NCBI GenBank assembly: GCA_946886805.1
Contig: CAMPJM010000286.1
Coordinates: 1-5,756, forward strand
DNA from: an uncultured Flammeovirgaceae bacterium
GTDB lineage: Bacteria > Bacteroidota > Bacteroidia > Cytophagales > Cyclobacteriaceae
Length of the DNA: 5,756 nucleotides
Direction: 5' to 3'
The notes under the pieces were generated by a model, which searched no databases, was not told where the DNA came from, and worked only from the letters and a program-made list of their open reading frames with translations. Position numbers and translations under genes: made by a program. Position 1 is the first letter of the stretch; each line of letters opens with the position of its first letter. Below, piece after piece: positions 1-5,756 of the stretch.

Positions 1-1706
1 CCGTACTTACGAATAAAAGTCTCATTGACCACTATTTCCCGAATTGAATCACTTTCTTTGTAAAACCTTCCGGCAACTAATTCGATACCATACGTTTCAG
101 GATAGCTTAAATCCGCCATTTTTATGTCGGCATAAACCTCCTCTACTTCTGATCCCATCATTTCCATTCCTGATACCCAACGCGAATCTGACGAAGGAGA
201 GGATAAAGAAAATGTGAAATTCTGCACTTGATTAATATTGTTAAGCTTATCACCCAGTTTCGCCAGACTAGCATTTTCATTATCTGGCAAAGGAGCGATA
301 ATTATGGCTTCTTTGTTGAATCCCAAGTCTTTAGATTTGAAATATTCCAGCTGGCTCGTCACTATAATTGTTCCTATAATTAAGATTTGAGAAATCACAA
401 ACTGAGCAACTACCAAACTTCTTCTAAGGTTTAATCCACCGGAATATTTGGTGCCTACCCTGTTTTTGATTGCTTCCACCGGCTTGAAATCAGCTAATAC
501 AATTGCAGGATAAAATCCCGAGAGAAAGCTGACCGAAACAAAAAGCCCGAACAAAAACAAAGTGATGAAAACATCATTTACTGGCTCAAAGGATAATTTT
601 AACTCCATGAGCTGAACGATATAGGGAAGACTGGCTTCTACTAAACAAATAGAAATAACAATTGCAATAAAGGTGATAATAGAAGTTTCTCCTAAAAATT
701 GTGACGAAATTTGAAACTTGCTGCTTCCCAGAACTTTACGAACTCCTACCTCTTTTGATCGTTTTACCGCCTGTGCTGTAGAAAGATTCACAAAATTGAT
801 ACAGGCAGTCACGATCATGAATATTCCTATTGCCATTAATGCCCAAATTGTTTCCTTCCCAATCACTCTGTCACTAAAGGTTCCATAGCGGGAATCAAAA
901 TGTATTGTGTTTAAGGGCTGAAGAGAAAAATCAGTTTTTTTAGCATCTCCTTTATCTAGATATTTGTGTTTCAGACCTTCTAATCTTTGGGAGATTACGC
1001 CAGATTTGACATTCTCAGGTAGCAGAATATAGTGCTGAACGTTACTGGAAACACTCCCCCACTCGCCTACTTCTTCCATTTCTTTTTGTACTGTCGCATA
1101 GGAGGCTAACACACTGAATTTAAAGTCACTATTTTCAGGATAATCCTCAAAAACACCTGTCACCTTTAAATCATGCTCGTTGTTGAGTCTGATCATCTCC
1201 CCCAAGGCATCATCAGGTGTATTGAAATATTTTATAGCTAATTCTTCTGATATCGCGGCACTGCCGGGATTTTTCAATGCATTATTTTTATTTCCCGTTA
1301 ACCAATTATATTGGAAGATATTAAAGTAGTGCTGGTTTACAAATCCAATATTTTCTTCTTTAAACTTTTTTTGCTCATCCTTTAGTAATACCACGTTTCC
1401 TTCATCTTCATGTCGCACTATGGCTATCTGCTCCAGATCGGGCATTTCGTTTTGCAAAGCTTTATGTAGTGGAGTAGAAGCACCGGAGGAGTAACTTAAG
1501 CCCTCAGGTCTGGTAAAATCGGTAACTACTCTATAAATTCTGTCAGCATGAGGATGAAAATTATCAAAGCTCAGTTCAAACCGCACTATGATAAAAAGTA
1601 TAAGGCAACAGGTAATTCCCAGAGAAAGTCCTAAGATGTTGATGGTGGAATAGCCTTTATTCTTGATTAGATTTCTTGTTGCGATTTTAAAGTAGTTTTT
1701 AAGCAT
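1..1706 (-). CDS. FtsX/MacB-type ABC transporter permease, paralogue A (C-terminus cut by window edge)
   Basis: Reading left from the ATG at 1706-1704, the frame stays open for 568 full codons to the window edge with no stop. The family normally runs to about 800 aa, so roughly the last 230 residues (second FtsX domain) are missing. The start MLKNYFKIATRNL is nearly identical to that of the next permease, which fixes the start; no Shine-Dalgarno is visible. In order I see: a membrane segment at about 22-42, followed by ELSFDNFH; an extracytoplasmic MacB-like domain at about 50-280; a first FtsX domain with membrane segments near 285-308, 342-360 and 378-402, including the motif KEVGVRKVLGSSK (318-330) and GFYPA (397-401); a fifth segment at about 430-450; LGFNKE (461-466); then the start of a second periplasmic domain with ELVAGRFY. 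Proteins of this family form the membrane part of ABC machines that act on the envelope (efflux, lipoprotein or peptide handling); the substrate cannot be told. It has its own promoter cassette, so it is probably not merely co-transcribed with the gene upstream. Confidence 0.93.
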   Translation of the reverse strand, partial: MLKNYFKIATRNLIKNKGYSTINILGLSLGITCCLILFIIVRFELSFDNFHPHADRIYRVVTDFTRPEGLSYSSGASTPLHKALQNEMPDLEQIAIVRHEDEGNVVLLKDEQKKFKEENIGFVNQHYFNIFQYNWLTGNKNNALKNPGSAAISEELAIKYFNTPDDALGEMIRLNNEHDLKVTGVFEDYPENSDFKFSVLASYATVQKEMEEVGEWGSVSSNVQHYILLPENVKSGVISQRLEGLKHKYLDKGDAKKTDFSLQPLNTIHFDSRYGTFSDRVIGKETIWALMAIGIFMIVTACINFVNLSTAQAVKRSKEVGVRKVLGSSKFQISSQFLGETSIITFIAIVISICLVEASLPYIVQLMELKLSFEPVNDVFITLFLFGLFVSVSFLSGFYPAIVLADFKPVEAIKNRVGTKYSGGLNLRRSLVVAQFVISQILIIGTIIVTSQLEYFKSKDLGFNKEAIIIAPLPDNENASLAKLGDKLNNINQVQNFTFSLSSPSSDSRWVSGMEMMGSEVEEVYADIKMADLSYPETYGIELVAGRFYKESDSIREIVVNETFIRKY

Positions 1707-1762
1707 TGGCCAACTTTTCAGATAATAGAATCGATTTGCTTTACAGATAATCTAATATGCAA

Positions 1763-1805
1763 TTCCAAAATACATGCCATTTAAAAAGTTCGTTTAAAGC
1801 TGTTA
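1763..1805 (-). repeat. Conserved promoter-proximal block, copy A
   Basis: This 43-bp stretch matches 4691-4733 at 40 of 43 positions with no gap (differences at 1773, 1782 and 1794). It contains the -24/-12 element and, upstream of it, a 26-bp block (1780-1805) holding GTTCGTTTAAAGCTGTTA on the plus strand. Conservation beyond the polymerase contacts suggests another protein-binding site or a recent duplication; the surrounding leader sequences are not alike, which favours function. Confidence 0.7.
1764..1779 (-). promoter_or_regulatory. Sigma-54-like -24/-12 promoter of permease A
   Basis: The minus strand reads TGGCATGTATTTTGGA. It matches the sigma-54 consensus TGGCACG-N4-TTGCW, with the GG doublet and the -12 doublet separated by exactly 10 bases. 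The one notable departure is GG instead of GC in the -12 element. A start of transcription about 12 bases further on, near 1753, would leave a leader of about 47 nt before the ATG at 1706. A housekeeping Bacteroidota reading (TANNTTTG -7 box) is possible for TATTTTGG, but no TTTG lies 19-20 bases upstream, so sigma-54 fits better. The same element occurs upstream of permease B. Confidence 0.6.
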
Positions 1806-1828
1806 GAGCTGCTTCAGTATTTAGAGAA

Positions 1829-1864
1829 CGAACGGAATCGTACACGGCTGTTCGGAAGGGGACA
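1829..1864 (-). promoter_or_regulatory. Probable activator (enhancer-binding protein) sites of permease A
   Basis: Four 6-bp half-sites lie about 10 bp apart: CGAACG (1829), CGTACA (1839), TGTTCG (1849) and GGGACA (1859). The most symmetric dyad is the central one, CGTACA-N4-TGTTCG at 1839-1854 (5 of 6 pairs). Pairing the outer half-sites gives two 16-bp imperfect dyads, at 1829-1844 and 1849-1864, with centres 20 bp apart. The central dyad lies about 93 bp upstream of the predicted transcription start, a normal place for an NtrC-type activator site. The same arrangement is found at 4757-4792. That an activator binds here is an inference from symmetry, spacing and duplication. Confidence 0.5.
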
Positions 1865-1869
1865 CTGGA

Positions 1870-2027
<158 letters not shown>

Positions 2028-2184
2028 ATCAATTAGCAGCCCCTAATTCAAATGGAAGGAGCGGCCTTATTCATTTTTCACGCTATTTTCCATCAAGGAA
2101 AAAAGTAAGCCCCGTCCGGGACAAAGGGAAGTCAAATCGCTTCTAGGCTACGATTGCTTGAAAGTTGCACAAACATAAAAATCC
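2028..2184. other. Intergenic remainder between repeat array and end of permease B
   Basis: I see no gene here. The part from 2101 to 2160 is about 50% GC, clearly above the AT-rich surroundings. It contains a candidate terminator (2099-2122) and a second small inverted repeat, TTTTCC-ATCAA-GGAAAA at 2086-2102. The composition could mean a fragment of an interspersed element, but no second copy exists in the window to test that. Confidence 0.5.
2099..2122 (-). terminator. Candidate intrinsic terminator of permease B
   Basis: On the minus strand, about 63 nt after the stop of permease B, GTCCC-GGAC-GGGGC can fold into a 5-bp stem (one T-G pair) with a 4-base loop. TTAC and then six T residues (2104-2099) follow. 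The stem is short and the T run is offset by four bases, so this is a modest candidate. If it works, permease B is a single-gene unit and permease A depends on its own promoter. Confidence 0.35.
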
Positions 2185-4572
2185 TTATTCATCCTTTAAA
2201 GCATCAATAGGATTTGCAAGGGCTGCCTTTAAGGCCTGATAGCTAACGGTTGTCAAGGCGATAAAAGTAATGCCGATTCCGGTTATGGCAAATGCGGTCC
2301 AGCTTAATTCTATATGATAGGCAAAATACTGCAACCATTTGTTAATTGCAAACCAGGCAAAAGGTGTTGCAATTATAAATGCAACGAGTATCAATTTCAT
2401 AAAATCTTTGCTGAGCAATCCTACCAAACTGAAAATGGACGCCCCTAGCACTTTTCGTATACCTATCTCCTTGTTTTTTTGTTCAGCAGAAAAAGCTGTT
2501 AATCCGAAAAGACCCAACAGAGCAAGAAATACTGCTAATAAGGTAAAAACAAGAAGCAGCTTCCCCTGTCGCTGTTCCGACTGGTATTGCTGAGAAAAAT
2601 TTTGATCAAGAAATTGAAATCTAAAGGGAGCAGATTCTATTTCATTATAAGCCGTTTCGATATAGGACAAAGTTTCCTTTGCATCGCCCGGCTGTATCCT
2701 TACATATACATTATCCATATCATCTGGCAAAATTCTATGAATTACCAAAGGTGTCAAGGCATGTTGTAAGGAATAAATATGAAAATCTTTTACCACACCC
2801 ACCACACTTACCTCGGCAATATTTCCATCCTCAGTATGGTACTTTATCCTTTTGCCCAGAGGATTTTTCCACCCCGCATTTTTCACGAGGGCTTCGTTCA
2901 CCAGCACTGCCTCACTGTGTTCAGCAGCATGATCTAATGAAAAATTTCTACCTTCAATTAGATTTATTTCAAGCGTGTTCAAAAAGTTCTCGTCGACTTC
3001 AAAATTGTAGAAAATTTGAGTTGAAGAAGGCATTTCTCCATCACCCTGTTCAATATAATAACCCCTACCGCCAATATTATTATTGCCGATGGGATTACTT
3101 GCTACTGATACAGCTTTGATGGAAGAATTCTGTTCCAACGTTGCTTTGAGAACATCCATTTTTTCCCTGGCTTGTTTGGAAGATAAATGGAACGTTAGTA
3201 CCTGTTCTTTGTTAAAACCCAGGTCTTTTTGCGAAACATATTGCATTTGCACATAGATGATCCAGGAACCCAAAACCATGATAGTAGCGATAACAAATTG
3301 AAAGACAACCATAGATTTGCGGATAGCAATATTGGAATTAATATTTCCAAGCTGTCCTTTTAACGACGACATGGTTTTAAATCCTGAAAGAAAAAACGCC
3401 GGATAAAAGCCACAAAAGACAACTATCAGCAATAGCACAACGAAAAACATCAGTACGGTTTTTGCGAATCCAAATTGACGAACTGAAATTTCTACTCCGG
3501 AAATCCCTTTTACATAGGGCAAAGCAAGTTCTGCAAATAGCAATGCAAGCAATATAGCAATAAAGCTCACTACAAAAGCTTCGCAAAAAAACATCGCAAT
3601 AAGTTGCGTTTTTGTGGACCCTATCACCTTTCTAACACCAACTTCTCTTACTCTTAAAGATGATCTTGCCGCAGTGAGGTTCATATAATTTATGGCAGCA
3701 ATTATCAAAATCAGAATAGCGGCAGCAAGAAAAATATAAATGGTGTTAATATCGCCATTCGCACCGATTTCATAATCTAATGAGGAATGAAGGTGTATAG
3801 AGGTCAAAGGTTGTAACTCCAGTTTATAATCCACCTCCCCCATTTCACTCAGTAAGTGTTTTTCGAAAAACTGTGGAAGCTTAGACTCCAAATGTTCTAT
3901 ATCAGAATTTTCATTGAGTAATATATAGGTGTATATGTCAAAGTTCTGCCAACCATTTGTATAATTTGCAGGAAAAGATCTTAAGGCACTAAAATTCAAG
4001 TGAGAATTAATAGGAACATCTTTAATAACACCGGTAACTACGTTCTCAAAATTATTTGTAAAGTGAATAGTTTTTCCTAAAGCAATGGAAGGATCTCCAA
4101 ACAGCTTCTCCGCCAGAGATTCAGTCAATACTATCGACTGAGGTTTGGCTAGAGATACGCCGGGGTTTCCATGAAGAAATTCAAAGCTAAACACCTTAAA
4201 AAAGTTGCTATCTACAAAAAAAGCATCATTCACCACCATTTGATTCTTTTCATAGCTCATCACCCCGCCACCTTCGGAATTTACCCTAACGGCAGCCTCT
4301 ATTTCTGGGTAATCATTTACTAAAGCGGGAGCAAATGGAGCGGAAGTAATCGCTACGTCCAATTCTTGATTGTCCCAGGCAGCGTGCTGTACCACCCGAT
4401 AAATTCGTTCAGCCTTTTTATGAAAACGGTCGAAGCTGAGCTCATATCCAACAAATAACAGGATCAACCAAAAAGCTGCTACTCCTACCGCTAATCCAAA
4501 CACATTTATGAATGAAAACAATTTTGATTTCCATAAATTCCTCCAAGCTATTTTAAAGTAATTTTTCAGCAT
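2185..4572 (-). CDS. FtsX/MacB-type ABC transporter permease, paralogue B (complete)
   Basis: This is a 795-aa permease of full family length. Layout: membrane segment about 21-43, then ELSFDRFH; periplasmic MacB-like domain about 50-270; first FtsX domain with membrane segments near 277-300, 327-350 and 371-396, holding REVGVRKVIGSTK (309-321) and GFYPAFF (388-394); a fifth segment about 420-441; LGFNKEQVL (451-459); a second periplasmic domain about 455-665; second FtsX domain with segments near 671-693, 722-745 and 757-778, holding KEIGIRKVLGAS (701-712); and the typical ending NPIDALKDE. The duplicated GIRKVLG-type motifs and the two periplasmic domains mark the double-length permease type, in which one chain may supply what two FtsX-type subunits supply elsewhere. 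It needs an ABC ATPase, not encoded in this window. The likely role is inner-membrane export or envelope remodelling, substrate unknown. The start is supported by the shared MLKNYFKIA with paralogue A. There is no clear ribosome binding site, which is usual for Bacteroidota. Confidence 0.95.
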   Translation of the reverse strand: MLKNYFKIAWRNLWKSKLFSFINVFGLAVGVAAFWLILLFVGYELSFDRFHKKAERIYRVVQHAAWDNQELDVAITSAPFAPALVNDYPEIEAAVRVNSEGGGVMSYEKNQMVVNDAFFVDSNFFKVFSFEFLHGNPGVSLAKPQSIVLTESLAEKLFGDPSIALGKTIHFTNNFENVVTGVIKDVPINSHLNFSALRSFPANYTNGWQNFDIYTYILLNENSDIEHLESKLPQFFEKHLLSEMGEVDYKLELQPLTSIHLHSSLDYEIGANGDINTIYIFLAAAILILIIAAINYMNLTAARSSLRVREVGVRKVIGSTKTQLIAMFFCEAFVVSFIAILLALLFAELALPYVKGISGVEISVRQFGFAKTVLMFFVVLLLIVVFCGFYPAFFLSGFKTMSSLKGQLGNINSNIAIRKSMVVFQFVIATIMVLGSWIIYVQMQYVSQKDLGFNKEQVLTFHLSSKQAREKMDVLKATLEQNSSIKAVSVASNPIGNNNIGGRGYYIEQGDGEMPSSTQIFYNFEVDENFLNTLEINLIEGRNFSLDHAAEHSEAVLVNEALVKNAGWKNPLGKRIKYHTEDGNIAEVSVVGVVKDFHIYSLQHALTPLVIHRILPDDMDNVYVRIQPGDAKETLSYIETAYNEIESAPFRFQFLDQNFSQQYQSEQRQGKLLLVFTLLAVFLALLGLFGLTAFSAEQKNKEIGIRKVLGASIFSLVGLLSKDFMKLILVAFIIATPFAWFAINKWLQYFAYHIELSWTAFAITGIGITFIALTTVSYQALKAALANPIDALKDE

Positions 4573-4691
4573 AGGTATAAGGCTTAATTCAAAAGATAAA
4601 AATATTTACCAAAAATTCTATAGGGTATCAAAAAACTTACCTTCTCTCGAAAGAATTGTTAAATAAACCGAATTTAAAGCTATTATTCATT
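4573..4691 (-). other. Long AT-rich leader of permease B
   Basis: If transcription begins near 4681, the leader is about 109 nt, more than twice that of permease A. It is AT-rich. I see no riboswitch-like fold, no small gene and no convincing second promoter. Confidence 0.4.
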
Positions 4692-4733
4692 TCCAAAATA
4701 TATGCCATTAAAAAAGTTCGTCTAAAGCTGTTA
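4691..4733 (-). repeat. Conserved promoter-proximal block, copy B
   Basis: This is the counterpart of 1763-1805, 40 of 43 positions identical and offset by exactly 2928 bp. It includes the -24/-12-like element plus the extra block GTTCGTCTAAAGCTGTTA (4716-4733, plus strand). Confidence 0.7.
4692..4707 (-). promoter_or_regulatory. Sigma-54-like -24/-12 promoter of permease B
   Basis: The minus strand reads TGGCATATATTTTGGA, with the sigma-54 spacing of 10 bases between doublets and the same GG in place of GC at -12 as in the other copy. The predicted start of transcription is near 4681. That two separate genes keep both the sequence and the unusual -12 doublet makes chance unlikely. Confidence 0.6.
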
Positions 4734-4756
4734 AACAAGCTTTATAAAAAGTAGGG

Positions 4757-4792
4757 CGACCGATATCGGACAAGCTTGTTCGTAATAGAACG
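4757..4792 (-). promoter_or_regulatory. Probable activator (enhancer-binding protein) sites of permease B
   Basis: Half-sites lie 10 bp apart: CGACCG (4757), CGGACA (4767), TGTTCG (4777) and AGAACG (4787). The central dyad CGGACA-AGCT-TGTTCG (4767-4782) is almost a perfect palindrome. A second perfect 10-bp palindrome, CCGATATCGG, lies at 4761-4770. The first half-site is 50 bp from the end of the -24 element, exactly as in the permease A copy. The site also lies within the divergent region, but 168 bp from the start codon of the rightward gene, so an effect on that gene is only possible. Confidence 0.5.
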
Positions 4793-4831
4793 ATCATTTG
4801 AAATTAACACACAGGAGGAAGATTAGCGTAG

Positions 4832-4863
4832 TTTGTTTAATTAAAGTCAGCTGTTTAATTTTA
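4832..4863 (+). promoter_or_regulatory. Candidate Bacteroidota housekeeping promoter for the 247-aa membrane protein
   Basis: TTTG at 4832-4835 and TAATTTTA at 4856-4863 are separated by 20 bp. This fits the primary sigma factor pattern of Bacteroidota, TTTG-N19/20-TANNTTTG, with 7 of 8 positions in the -7 box. Transcription would begin near 4870, giving a leader of about 90 nt. Such boxes arise easily in AT-rich DNA, so support is moderate. Confidence 0.35.
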
Positions 4864-4948
4864 GCACCGAAAAGTCTGATGAGAATAATCAATTACCTTT
4901 TGCAAATCAGTTTTTAATTGAATATCAATCAGTAATTAAACTTTAATC

Positions 4949-4954
4949 AAGGAG
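4949..4954 (+). promoter_or_regulatory. Shine-Dalgarno-like AAGGAG
   Basis: AAGGAG ends 6 bases before the ATG at 4961 and supports that start. Neither permease gene has such a site. Confidence 0.5.
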
Positions 4955-4960
4955 CAAGGC

Positions 4961-5704
4961 ATGGAAACAAATGAAAAAGCAAAAAAGCTTTTTACCGATA
5001 ACCAATTGTATTTAGGTACCTTTCTGGGAGGACCCATTGTGGCTGGAATAATGGTCTTTAAAAATTTCAAAAGGTTAGGAGAACCAAAAAAAGCCGAACT
5101 TTCCATATTGCTAACTATTTTGTTTACGGTGATTTTGTTTTTTACCATGTTGCAATTACCAGATAAAGTGATAGAGGCAATTCCCAGCTATCTGATCCCG
5201 CTGATCAACTCGTTTATCATTGCCGCTATTTTTAAGAAATTCCAGGGAAAAAAAATTGAAGATTTCTTTTTGAATAATGGTGAACAGGAATCCAATTGGA
5301 AAGTAGCAGGAATAACAGGCATTGGTTTGATAGTGACGCTTGTAATTGTTTTTCAGTTTGCGTTCTTTCAGCCGCCATTTCCCGGTGATAAATTGACTTT
5401 TAGAAGTAATGAAATTTATTACGATGAAGATGAAACCAACCAAAAAGATGTAGAATTGCTGGCTGATGCGCTGTTTATGTTTGGTTATTTTGCTGATGAT
5501 TATGGTTCGGTTGTTCATTTAGAGACCTTTCCTTCTAAATATACTGTTACTTTGCCAGTAGAAGAATCATTTTGGGACGATCAGGACATTATAAATGACC
5601 TGCAGCTTCTTAAAAGCGACCTGCAAACAGCGTTTGGCAAAAAAGTCGACATACAACTTGAACATTATACGCTTTCAGGAGAGACCAAAAGAAAACTGTT
5701 TTGA
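4961..5704 (+). CDS. Uncharacterised four-helix membrane protein with C-terminal extracytoplasmic domain
   Basis: I do not recognise a named family. The 247-aa protein has four predicted membrane segments at about 17-33, 46-64, 74-91 and 114-136, and a soluble tail of about 110 residues. The loops after segments 1 (KNFKRLGEPKK) and 3 (KKFQGKK) are basic. By the positive-inside rule they are cytoplasmic, which puts the acidic tail (137-247) on the outer face of the inner membrane. The first segment, TFLGGPIVAGIMVFKNFK, resembles the first segment of other uncharacterised Bacteroidota membrane proteins as I remember them. The tail begins with NEIYYDEDE and contains LADALFMFGYF (167-177), a pattern I associate with small domains of unknown function; this is recollection, not a search. 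The gene is transcribed away from the permeases from a 388-bp shared intergenic region, and no functional tie to them is shown. The start is supported by AAGGAG six bases upstream. Confidence 0.88.
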   Translation: METNEKAKKLFTDNQLYLGTFLGGPIVAGIMVFKNFKRLGEPKKAELSILLTILFTVILFFTMLQLPDKVIEAIPSYLIPLINSFIIAAIFKKFQGKKIEDFFLNNGEQESNWKVAGITGIGLIVTLVIVFQFAFFQPPFPGDKLTFRSNEIYYDEDETNQKDVELLADALFMFGYFADDYGSVVHLETFPSKYTVTLPVEESFWDDQDIINDLQLLKSDLQTAFGKKVDIQLEHYTLSGETKRKLF

Positions 5705-5756
5705 GTTTGCCGCTGTAAGGCTACACGTTCGACGGCTTCCCTGGCGCGAGCGTCCG
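5705..5756. other. GC-rich intergenic tail at window edge
   Basis: By count, 34 of the 52 bases after the stop codon are G or C (65%), against AT-rich sequence on the left. The last bases, CTGGCGCGAGCGTCCG, are unlike anything else in the window. No terminator hairpin with a T run is visible. It may be the edge of an interspersed GC-rich repeat that continues outside the window, but only the edge can be seen. Confidence 0.35.

Noticed and set aside
1757..1764. TTGCA word in the permease A leader as the true -12 element
   Set aside because: It is too close to the TTGG element, has no GG doublet 10 bases upstream, and is absent from the permease B copy.
2339..3119. Three plus-strand open frames of 60 to 146 codons opposite permease B
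   Set aside because: They lie antisense within a clear, full-length permease gene and have biased, non-protein-like composition.
3377..3586. 69-codon minus-strand frame inside permease B
   Set aside because: It is an out-of-frame shadow over a membrane-segment region of the permease, rich in C and S as expected from a shifted reading of hydrophobic codons.
4936..5518. Minus-strand open frames of 70 and 120 codons opposite the 247-aa membrane protein
   Set aside because: They are antisense to a gene with a good start, a Shine-Dalgarno and coherent membrane topology; neither has recognisable protein features.

Overview
The window looks like chromosomal DNA from a Bacteroidota bacterium, most plausibly of the Cytophagia/Flavobacteriia type. 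This rests on three things: low GC coding sequence, start codons mostly without a Shine-Dalgarno, and two long (about 800 residue) FtsX/MacB-type ABC permeases of the kind that phylum carries in many paralogous copies. The assignment is an inference from style, not from a marker gene.

Layout: (1) 1-1706, minus strand, is the N-terminal 568 codons of a first permease; its C-terminus lies beyond the left edge. (2) 1707-2184 is a 478-bp intergenic region. From right to left it holds a possible terminator of the next gene, a 22-unit heptanucleotide repeat array, a pair of dyad-like operator sites, and a -24/-12 (sigma-54-like) promoter for the first permease. (3) 2185-4572, minus strand, is a complete second permease of 795 aa. 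(4) 4573-4960 is a 388-bp divergent intergenic region. It has the same promoter/operator cassette for the second permease and, facing right, a probable housekeeping-type Bacteroidota promoter. (5) 4961-5704, plus strand, is a 247-aa membrane protein of unknown function. (6) 5705-5756 is a short tail of abruptly higher GC.

How the parts work together: the two permeases are paralogues that begin with the same seven residues, and each is preceded by its own copy of a 101-bp regulatory cassette (1764-1864 and 4692-4792). The cassettes align without any gap. The -24/-12-like element, a conserved block just upstream of it, and four half-sites about 10 bp apart all sit at identical distances. This suggests that both permeases are separate transcription units of one regulon, driven by sigma-54 and an NtrC-type activator, probably as part of an envelope-stress or antimicrobial-efflux response. 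No ATPase, periplasmic adaptor, activator or sensor kinase is encoded here, so the partners must lie outside the window. The cassette is the most interesting signal; the heptamer array next to one copy is the second.
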